Shown here piece by piece: positions 55,881 through 64,000 of a DNA stretch of 64,000 nt. Source of the DNA: Torymus aiolomorphi (lineage: Eukaryota; Arthropoda; Insecta; Hymenoptera; Torymidae); assembly GCA_036365515.1 (NCBI GenBank), contig CM070874.1, positions 209,802,297 to 209,866,296 of the forward strand, given 5' to 3'. The first letter of the stretch is position 1. Each line of letters starts with the position of its first letter. A program made the position numbers and the translations under genes. A model generated the notes under the pieces. That model saw only the letters and a program-made list of their open reading frames with translations. It had not been told where the DNA came from and searched no databases.

Positions 55881-56260
55881 ACAAGGACCAGAGCTGCCGT
55901 GCGGGGTACATATCGCCGGAAAATACCAATTATGTCTAATAGATATACCCCCGCCACCGCCCCCACAGAGTACAAATGACTTGCTATAGTTTCAGCCTCA
56001 CTTACATTTGTAGTAACTTGCAGCACCAAGGTTTCACGGTATATAATGAGCTCTACGTCCCCACCAGCGAAGGAATGCGTAAGTCTGATGTCATCGCCAT
56101 CAAAAAGACTATGCGTGTAGTTGATAGATGCTCAAGTTGCCGGAGAATACGACCTCGAGCGAGTTTGCACTCTCAAGGTACAGAGGGACGCCGGCAACCT
56201 CGACATTCGAAGGACTATTGGAGATCTTGAAGCAAGGAATATCCTCCATCTTCCGTCAAT

Positions 56261-57689
56261 CTAATCCTGCAGGGGGCTTGGTGCAAAAAATGTGTAGGTG
56301 ACCTCCTTAGGCTAGGCACTATCAATAACAGTACGTCACCGTCATTGACATCAGAGTCCTCATTGAAGGGGCCATAGTCCACAGGGTTTTTAATACAAAC
56401 ACCACTATATAAATATATGCTAGGGGGTGCCCCCTACTCGCTCCGCTCTTCCACCCCCATTTTTTAAAAGTGATTGAATAATAAATTATGTTGTACTTTC
56501 TTCGAGAAAAACCAAGTTTTTGCCCCCCCAAAAATGCATAAAAATATTAGACATATTCTTAAACTGACCCACTAAACTGTACAAACAAGAAATATTAGGA
56601 TTGACGAGTTAATTATAGAGAAAACAATTGTTGAAGTGTAATTTTTACATGGGTCTTATGGAACTACCGTTCTTTGTGATCAACCCATGTTTGCCACAGT
56701 TATAAAATAGCAACTTTTGAAAACAAAACTATGAGGTTATAGTTTATTTCACGCAGATTCGCATACGACAAATTGGTGTTGACGATAAAAAAAATCGTGA
56801 AAATGAAGCTCGAAGTTAGTTGATTTCGATAGCCTCTTGCTCAAAGGCGCTTACTGCGCATGCGCGTCGAATATTGTTTTTTTACATGCTCATGCGTGCA
56901 TGGGTAGATGTCGCAGCCGGTCACGCCAGGAGCGTATCATGAAAAGTGTATTAACTTAGAGCGAGAAAAGAAATGAAGTTATTGTTTCGTTACCTTAACA
57001 TTAATGTTTTTATTCCACTTATCAATGTTGAGTGATTTTACATATTCGTAAATAAAATTTTCAAAAAATTAGCATTATAATTGTATCAGGACCACCAGGT
57101 GCCCCTGCTTGGTACGATACCAACCGCTGAAGCCGCCATTAAACTTCAATTGAATTTAATTTATTGATAAAATAAACATATATGTATGCAAAGTGCATTA
57201 AACAAACAAAAATTACAACATGAGACCTAGAAAAAATTGGATAACTAAGACAATTATGAAATTTTGTTACAGTACTAATGACAAACTATATAAATTATGG
57301 TAAAATGATCATAATAATAATAGAAAAAGAAAAAAATATACTAAATAATATTATAAATAAAGCTAAAACATTGTATAAAAAACAAATAGAATCTAGCATG
57401 AATAATCCTAAGAACAAAAATTGGAAAAAATCGTAAAAGGCATAATAACATAAAATAACCGATAAAAATAATAAATACCAGAAAATTTCAAAAATAATCC
57501 ACAAAATGAAAAGCAAAAATGGCTAATAATATCAACGGCAAAACATTGAAAACCCTGGTTCAACATTTAGCAGAACTCCTTGGAAATAGACTATCTAAGA
57601 AATAGACTAGGTAAAAGATTGAGATCCTCAGGAAATGTATAAGGATGATGAAAAAATAGAAATGGAAAAATGAAAATATGGCAGGATAC
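56261..57689. other. Intergenic
   Basis: No gene recognised. An AGGGGGTGCCCCCTACTCG patch near 56430 looks like a TE end without a partner. Confidence 0.4.
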
Positions 57690-58222
57690 ACTCTGGGTTA
57701 ATAGGCTGCGTGGAAACCACCAATTAGAACAAATTTATAGTCGATAAAAATTCAATGAGCATATATCTAATCGTTACGTATGAATCACTGACTTATTATT
57801 ACGATGAATTATAAGTCAGCATTGAGCTCTAATAGTACCACTATAATATTAACTCCAGTAGTACTACTAAGAAAAAAAGTATGCAAATTCCCAGAAGATA
57901 CCTGACCATTAGCACTAAAAACAGTTATATAAGAGCAATAATTCATTTCAATAACCTATCAAATGAATTAAAAACTATTAGGCACAAAAACAGCAAAAAA
58001 ATAAAACAAAAACATGGGTAAGAGGATACTCTTCGAAACAAAAATTAATTCCTAATCAAATTAAATTTAGTTTTAAGATAGTTTTTAGGCCGGACCGGAA
58101 ATTAATTTGCTCTGCCGGATTACTTGTGTAATGTAACTATGTATGACAGTTACCTATTTGTAAATTTGTAATTTATTGTACATTACTCCGGTTAACAATA
58201 ATAATAATAATAATAATAATAA
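57690..58222 (+). mobile_element. Non-LTR (CR1/Jockey-like) retrotransposon 3' end
   Basis: The C-terminal motif YIRAIIHFNNLSNELKTI, followed by a basic tail, is typical of LINE reverse-transcriptase ORF ends. It is followed by a 3' UTR (CCGGACCGG, TTGTACATTACTCCGG) and a (TAA)n tail at 58195-58222. Upstream sequence is decayed. Confidence 0.6.
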
Positions 58223-58727
58223 TTGTAATGTAATAAATTGTGAGGTGCAAATTTTCTGAAAATATGTTTTCTTTTTTGGAAAGGGGTCTGGTTGTGCTGA
58301 GAACGGATGAACGGTACAATTTTCATGATATGAGATTTAAAGCCATTTAATGAATCGTGTTTTTAATCATTTTCTTTTGCTATCTGTGAAAAATGCCTAT
58401 GAGAACTAATTTGTAGTATTCCACTTCATGTTTTACGCACCAAAAATGGATTCCCACAACCTAGTTAAGATTCGCTTCTCAAAGGTTTACACACTGTCCT
58501 TGTAACTATAAAAAGAAAATAAAAATTAGACCAACACGAACTAATTCTTTTATCTTACAGTGAAGATTGCACTGTAAGATACGATATGTTTTACTCTCAC
58601 GTTCACCAAGGTTAAGCACTTTAAATTCCCAGAAATGCGGGAATAATGGAAAGTCATTATAATGGAAATGGGAATAAATAATTTAAAAACTTGAGTATAC
58701 GATTTTGAATATATGCTAGACAATAGT

Positions 58728-58813
58728 CGTGTCCGAGACTCGATCTCATTTTGTTAGACTAAAAAGATGTTTGGAATCAATAGATTTAGTTCTTAGATGA
58801 CTGAGCTATCGTA
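58728..58813 (-). other. tRNA-like remnant
   Basis: The minus strand has A-box ATAGCTCAGTCATCTAAGA and B-box GAGATCGAGTCTC at tRNA-like spacing. Confidence 0.4.
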
Positions 58814-59185
58814 ACTTACTTATTTTACTATAATTATAATAATCATAAATAAAATAATTTATGATACAAATTTTTCTCATCTGACATAATTTCTTTCAAA
58901 ATTATAGAAGAAACAACTTGTAAAAAAATCTAAAATAAATAACTCCCAGCTTACAGTACAGAAATTTATGCAACAAAGGAAACCCTTGTTGGTGAGTCTA
59001 TAACTTACAAGGGGAGCACCAGGGATGCGGGTTCTGGATTTTCCTACTCTCGCAGGAAACACTTTCTTTTAACAAATAATGAAACACGTGTCTCAGGGTT
59101 TTTCTGAATGGGCCCTATTTTTTTCTACAGGCCATGCAATCATTTAATTTTTAGTATTTTTAAGGATTTTTCACATTACACTGTA

Positions 59186-60431
59186 CGAGGGTCATTTGAC
59201 AAGTACCTAGCCTCACCGCCAGATGGTGCCACTATCGCACCAGAAATAGACTACAGTGCAGTATTTTCCTGTAAACGGTTACAGACGAAATTTCAGCCGG
59301 ATCGGAGTTGTAGTTTATTTTTGAGAGCGTGTGAAAGCAAATGTGTCCGTTGATTTTTGAAAAAATGGAGAAAGAACAATATCGGTCGGTGATTCGATTC
59401 TTGTTTTTGGAAGGGAAATCGCGCAGTGAAATTAAAGAACGCTTGGATGCAGTGTATGGAGATGCTTCTCCTTCGTCGGTTTTTGATGATCCACGCCCAG
59501 GTGCTCCGAAAACAGCCACTACGAAGGAGAACGTGACAAAAATACACGATATCGTTTTGTCAGACCGCCGATTAAAGGTACACGAGATAGCTGTGATAGT
59601 AGGCATCTCAGAAGAACGCGTGTGGCATATCCTACATGAGATTTTAGGCATGACGAAGCTGTCAGCAAGGTGGGTGCCGCGTTTGCTGACTGCAGACAAC
59701 AAGCGCATCCGTGTGACCAGTTCAGAGCAGTGTTTGGAGCTGTTTAATCGCAATCCAAAAGAGTTTTTGCGTCGTTACGTGACCGCCGACGAAACATGGA
59801 TTCACTACTACACTCCAGAGACCAAGGAGCAGTCAAAACAGTGGACGTTACCCGGTGAACCTGCTCCGAAGAAGGCGAAGATGGTCCCGTCGGCCGGAAA
59901 GGTGATGGCCACTGTTTTCTGGGATTCTCAAGGTGTGATTTTTATTGACTATCTGGAGAAGGGCAAAATGGTCACAGGACCGCACTACGCCGAACTATTG
60001 AGCCGATTTGACGCCGTGTTAGAAGAAAAACGGCCCCATTTGTCTAAAAAGAAAGTGCTTTTCCACCACGATAATGCACCGGCTCACACTTCTGCACTCG
60101 CCACGGCTAAATTGGTCGAATTACGCTACGAACTGCTGCCCCATCCACCGTATTCTCCAGATTTGGCTCCGTGCGACTTTTTTTTGTTTCCGAACCTAAA
60201 AAATTCGCTCGCCGGGAAGAGATTCCACTCCAATAACGAAATAATCGCCGCCACGGAGGCCTATTTTGCAAACCAAGAGAAAACATTTTTTTCAACGGGG
60301 TTAAAAAAATTGGAACACCGCTGGACCAAGTGTATTCAACTAAAAGCAGACTACATTGAAAAATAAATTTTATTTTTTGTAAAATTTTGGTGTTTTCATT
60401 TGTAGGCTAGGTACTTATCAAATGACCCTCG
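59186..60431 (+). mobile_element. Mariner (DD34D) transposon
   Basis: A 1,246-bp unit with ends CGAGGGTCATTTGACAAGTA and complement (about 28 bp) and TA on each side (59184-59185, 60432-60433). One transposase ORF. Confidence 0.9.
59341..60366 (+). CDS. Mariner transposase, DD34D, short in the HTH region
   Basis: 341 codons; the likely true start is the ninth codon (MEKEQYRSVIRFLFLEG), giving 333 residues. WVPRLLT precedes D150 (TADETWIHYYTPE), D244 (FHHDNAPAHTS) and D279 (SPDLAPCDFFLFP), with the 34-residue spacing of mariner. Between VYGDASPS and PRPGAPKTA about 20 residues of the second helix-turn-helix and linker (usually a TVKYW...FKRGRTS-type stretch) are missing in frame. The catalytic triad is intact but specific DNA binding is probably impaired. 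Confidence 0.9.
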   Translation: MCPLIFEKMEKEQYRSVIRFLFLEGKSRSEIKERLDAVYGDASPSSVFDDPRPGAPKTATTKENVTKIHDIVLSDRRLKVHEIAVIVGISEERVWHILHEILGMTKLSARWVPRLLTADNKRIRVTSSEQCLELFNRNPKEFLRRYVTADETWIHYYTPETKEQSKQWTLPGEPAPKKAKMVPSAGKVMATVFWDSQGVIFIDYLEKGKMVTGPHYAELLSRFDAVLEEKRPHLSKKKVLFHHDNAPAHTSALATAKLVELRYELLPHPPYSPDLAPCDFFLFPNLKNSLAGKRFHSNNEIIAATEAYFANQEKTFFSTGLKKLEHRWTKCIQLKADYIEK

Positions 60432-60590
60432 TATAACTCTATTGACTTTACTCAAGAACAAAAAAAAGTGCCCATTCAGAAAAATCCTGAGACACGTGTT
60501 TCATTATTTATTAAAAGAAGGTGTTTCCTGCAAGAGTAGGAAAATCCAGGATCCGCATCCCTGGTGCTCTCCTTATTAGTACAATAATAA

Positions 60591-61447
60591 AATAATAATA
60601 TGGTTGACTGAGAAAGAACGTCGTATCTGGTGTTCGCATGGGAAAAAGCCGTATCTCAGATTCGCACGTAAGAAAGGCCTATCTCGACTTTACGTGGAAA
60701 AAAGTAAAAGTTTCGGCTTTTCACGTAAAGTCCTATCTCCGGGACTCGTTTTTACGTTGAGAATCGCTGTAGGGTTTTGAGAAATGGTTCTCAGTTTCAC
60801 ACTAGGTTGGTTATGCAAATGAAATTATTTCCTTATCTTACTATTATACGTCAATGTATTACACTCTCATGGTGAAGTATTCGACTTGAACACAATGTTT
60901 AATTTTTTGATTATATATAATATTAATATTTTGACTCTTAAAATTATATAAAATATACACTATAGATAATAACTATAAATATCTAATTATTTCACGATTA
61001 ATAATAAATAAATGATAAGTTTAATCTAATAAATCTAAATAGTATTAGTGATATTTTAAGAGAACTAAGTTCACTAGGGCATGAAGATCGTTCACTTTCT
61101 TCTTATCGATAGATATTTCACACTCATAACGCCATTGAGTTTTATTGTGTCCTGGCGGATTTATATTAATATTAATTTATCGGTAATTTAGGTTGTGAAA
61201 AAAATATTAAATAAACTTGCATTCTATACTTAATTTTGGTATAACTTGGAGGAGGAAAATTCTAGATTTTTCAGTATTGTCTGATACAACTTTTTGGTTG
61301 ACACTCTATGCATAAAGTACTACTTTTATGCACCCTAAGATTTTAAGCGTGTGCTAAAATAGCACTTATTTAGCCGAGTTGTACAAAAAATAGTGTTTGA
61401 CACTAGAAAAAAAAACTACTACTGAAAAAAACTAACTACTTTAAAAT
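60591..61447. other. Intergenic
   Basis: Degenerate CGTAAG(A/T)CCTATCTC words repeat at 60630-60760. The remainder is AT-rich. No gene. Confidence 0.4.
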
Positions 61448-61652
61448 CTTTAATACTTACGTAGAAAATCAATCCTGTAATCCATATTAGTGTGCCACAC
61501 ATGCTCAAGTTGGGCCTGGGCAAAACTGTCTAAAGAGGTACCATATTAAAAACCGGACTTTATTAGACAGTTTTCTATATCCTCAGACTTATGCATGCGC
61601 GGCACACTAATATGGATTACAGGACCGGTTTTCTACGCAAAAACTAAAGATT
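61448..61652. repeat. Palindrome
   Basis: Arms of about 55 bp (ACGTAGAAAATC..., TGTAATCCATATTAGTGTGCC and complements) around a 95-bp centre. Confidence 0.7.
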
Positions 61653-61943
61653 TGAAAAAAATTTTAAAAAAGTTATAAGCAGTAGCCCGGTTCCGTGGAT
61701 TTACCCATATATTTTATTTTGTTTTATGATTAAAAATATTAACAATATATTGTGACAGCCTCACATATAGCAGCTGGTTCGGCGCCGGCAGAATGCAAGT
61801 GCACGTTCCGTGAGCAGTACCATGTTGTCATCGTCGGCGTTGAGGACGATTAGGATGATGCACACGCATATATACACACACACTATCACTACCATGTCAA
61901 AAGAATCGCGTAACCTAGGGCGCAGTGATGAGCGATGCAGAGC

Positions 61944-61950
<7 letters not shown>

Positions 61951-62030
<80 letters not shown>
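61951..62030. repeat. (GA)n microsatellite
   Basis: About 80 bp of AG dinucleotides. Confidence 0.95.
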
Positions 62031-62031
<1 letters not shown>

Positions 62032-62044
62032 AGCCAAGCGTTCA

Positions 62045-63290
62045 CCGGCGATGGTGTGGGGTACACGCAACTATACTTATTGATTTTTAAACTCGTATGC
62101 CGACCCGAAACCAAGTCTACCGTGTTGCATAGGCTTTTTAGAATATGTAAGGATGTCTCCCGATGATCGGGCAGCCCGCGAAGGCCTATAAAGAACAATT
62201 TTCCACGATTCTTCCAGTGCTGTGCCACGGATTGCACCATTCAACCATATACTGCTAATTTTTGAACTCGTCTGCAGACTCGAAATTAAGTCTATCTTGT
62301 TGCGTAGGCTTTTTAGAATAAGTTATCACTTTCTCGATGATCGGGAAGCCCGCCAAGGTGTACGATTTTTCATCGTTTTTCCAACGCTGTGCGATGGATT
62401 GCACCATTCAAACATATACTGCGAGTTTTTGAACTCGTGTACCGACTTGAACTTATGTCTATCTAGTTGCATAGGCTTTTTACAATATATTAGAACTTTT
62501 CCTGATGATCGGGCAGCCTGCCAAGGCCAATCATGTACGATTTTTCATCGTTTTTCCAACGCTGTGCCACGGATTGAACCATTCAACCATGTACTGCGAA
62601 TCTTTTGAACACGTGTACCGACTCGAAATCTAGTCTATCTTGTTGCGTAGCCTATACAATGGTACATGAGTTAAAAAACTCGCAGTATATGTTTGAATGG
62701 TGCAATCCGTAGCACAGCGTTGGAAAAACGATGAAAAATCGTACACCATCGGTCTTGGCGGGCTTCCTGATCATCGAGAAAGTCCTAACCTATTCTAAAA
62801 AGCCTACTCAACAAGATAGACTTGATTTTGAGTCGGCACACGAGTTCGAAAATTCGCAGTATATGTTTGAATGGTGCAATCCGTTGCAAAGCCCTGGAGA
62901 AAGGTTGAAAAATCGTACCACATCGGCCTTGGCGGGCTGCCCGATCATCGGAAAGAGTCCTAACATATTCTGAAAAGTCTATGCAACAAGATAGACTTAG
63001 TTCGGAGTTGGTACACGAGTTCGAAAATTCGTAGTTAATGTTTGAATGGTGTAACTCATAGCGAACCGCTGGAAAAACGGTGAAAAATCGTGTACCGGGG
63101 GCCTTAGCGGACTGCCCGATCATCAGCAAAATTTCTATCCGGATTTGAAAAGCCTATGCAATAAGATGGATTCGCTTTTGAGTTGGTACACAAGTGTAAC
63201 AATTAGTAGTTAATGTTCGAACGGTATAACTCATAGCGAAAAGCTGGAAGAACGTTGAAAATTTCTTTACAGCTTTCACCGACTGAGTAA
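62045..63290. repeat. Inverted tandem array, ~170-175 bp units
   Basis: Direct units carrying GATGATCGGGCAGCC occur at about 62162, 62336 and 62504. The orientation flips near 62655, with inverted units at about 62768, 62942 and 63118. Shared blocks are GTCTATCTTGTTGCGTAGGC and CCATTCAAACATATACTGCG. The frames in this region follow the repeat and are not convincing genes. The layout parallels the hAT foldback at 29833-30905. Confidence 0.8.
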
Positions 63291-64000
63291 TATTGAGAAA
63301 ACAGTTTTACACTGTTTTGGTCCAGATAAACTACAATTTGAACATTTCAAGCCCTGGGCCCGACCGTGCATACCCTATTTGGCCCTAGAAGCAGCTACTC
63401 CCGGAGCGGCTAGCATCAGTTTCATGAGGAAAGGATGAGCGTCACGTAGCCGGATATGATCTATCTCTTTATCGCCGATCAGCAAACACGTCAGTCAACT
63501 CTCTCATTATACACCAAGTCGAATTAAAGTAACGAGTTGTACGTAGTGAGTGTGAGTGTTGCCGAAGACATTTTGAATAATGTTAGTAGTTGCGGATCCC
63601 GAAGGAGTTGAGGTGTAAGTGTACTTTATTCCAGGATGAGATATAGTAGCGGCACGACTCGAGTTTTGGTTTTACGAGGATGACATTGCGTATCAAGTGA
63701 GAGTTGGGGTCGAGGTTCTTTTCAGGTTCAACGATGTCCGGTAATAACCAACATTTTCTTTCGATCTCCAGTCAGCAAGCTAAGTAGTCAACTTAAGAAG
63801 TAAGAATAAGGTTAGGATTCGCCTCCAAGCGTATAGTCGAATTGGTGGGATTCATAGTGAAGTCTATGTGTCGTCGAGATTGTCGTACTATGGGCCGAGT
63901 TGTCGGTGGTGTGCGTCGAAGTTGAGGTAGAGTCGATCTTCGTAGGTATTAAGAGGTCATGCTGTAGTTGGGCTCCGCTGTGATTGCCGTAAAGTCCGTT
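63291..64000. other. Unassigned
   Basis: Mixed-composition DNA with no ORF or RNA gene recognised. It could be an LTR or leader of an element that continues past the window. Confidence 0.3.

Larger units (their letters stand above)
53535..56260 (+). pseudogene. R2-like non-LTR retrotransposon remnant (RT and endonuclease)
   Basis: Decayed coding sequence. RT motif A-like ACDSVEL is near 53570, VKQRNLLSTIIMDHLLRSLP follows, and the catalytic box reads YGDD at 53812-53823, where R2 usually has ADD. Then come DSPTRPRHLLNHATTYLEACG and LNNAKSHTVAI, all in R2 order. After the hAT insertion (54273-55606) the frame resumes with QNDIPVGYFHGPVGHGGLG. The C-terminal restriction-like endonuclease is recognisable from NELYVPTSEGMRKSDVIAIK near 56050-56105. 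Several stops and frameshifts make it non-functional. No 28S rDNA flank is visible, so it is not in the canonical R2 site. Confidence 0.75.
58985..60590. mobile_element. Foldback element carrying a nested mariner
   Basis: Arms 58985-59115 and 60460-60590 are inverted (CACGTGTCTCAGG, TTTCCTACTCTCGCAGGAAAC, AAGGGGAGCACCAGGGATGCG). The mariner at 59186-60431 occupies the centre. The end motif resembles family D. Confidence 0.75.

Noticed and set aside
61761..62166. Frames rich in Leu-Ser or Arg-Glu
   Set aside because: Translation of the (GA)n tract on either strand.
62222..63129. Open frames of 80-128 codons in the inverted array
   Set aside because: They follow the 170-175 bp repeat unit and occur in both orientations; no protein motif is seen.

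Overview
Eukaryotic, AT-rich, intron-bearing DNA. It holds no intact host gene that I can recognise and is made almost entirely of transposable elements. The families present (BEL/Pao, Ty1/copia, gypsy-like gag, R2-like and CR1/Jockey-like non-LTR elements, mariner DD34D and DD41D, PIF/Harbinger, hAT) point to an arthropod, most likely an insect. A hymenopteran host is a guess.

Layout. 1-754: 3' end and LTR of a copia element. 1286-2469: an LTR-type miniature element (TRIM) whose LTRs each carry a 74-nt tRNA-like domain. 3091-3298: palindromic MITE. 3787-8558: gag-only LTR retrotransposon with nearly identical 990-bp LTRs. 9640-11740: large foldback element interrupted by a TTA-flanked MITE and by a second TRIM. 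12245-12806: TTAA-flanked element. 14099-19966: Harbinger transposon with an intact six-exon transposase, a Myb-partner-like ORF and a RING-finger exon. 20066-24195: dispersed repeats and nested palindromes. 24803-25074: fragment of an S-adenosylmethionine synthetase pseudogene. 28744-31040: hAT-type foldback element with an exact 8-bp target duplication and inverted arrays of a 91-92 bp satellite. 31770-35010: nested palindromes. 37584-40572: DD41D mariner-like transposon with about 600-bp inverted ends. 42596-50299: nearly full-length BEL element on the minus strand, broken by stops and frameshifts. 51340-56260: decayed R2-like retrotransposon invaded by a solo LTR and a hAT element. 57690-58222: LINE 3' end. 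58985-60590: palindromic element carrying a DD34D mariner. 61950-63290: (GA)n followed by a second inverted tandem array.

How the parts relate. Insertions nest several layers deep, so relative ages can be read off: the TRIM and MITE are younger than the 9640-11740 foldback, the hAT element is younger than the R2 remnant, and BEL is younger than the palindrome it split. The gag-only element looks youngest (one difference seen between its LTRs). Foldback architecture dominates the window, with about 20 separate palindromic units. The strongest leads for something undescribed are the RING exon in a Harbinger element, a tRNA-like Pol III promoter inside TRIM LTRs, extreme strand-biased enrichment of one hexamer in the BEL element, and hAT-bounded foldbacks built from inverted satellite arrays. 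All assignments come from reading the sequence; no database search was run.
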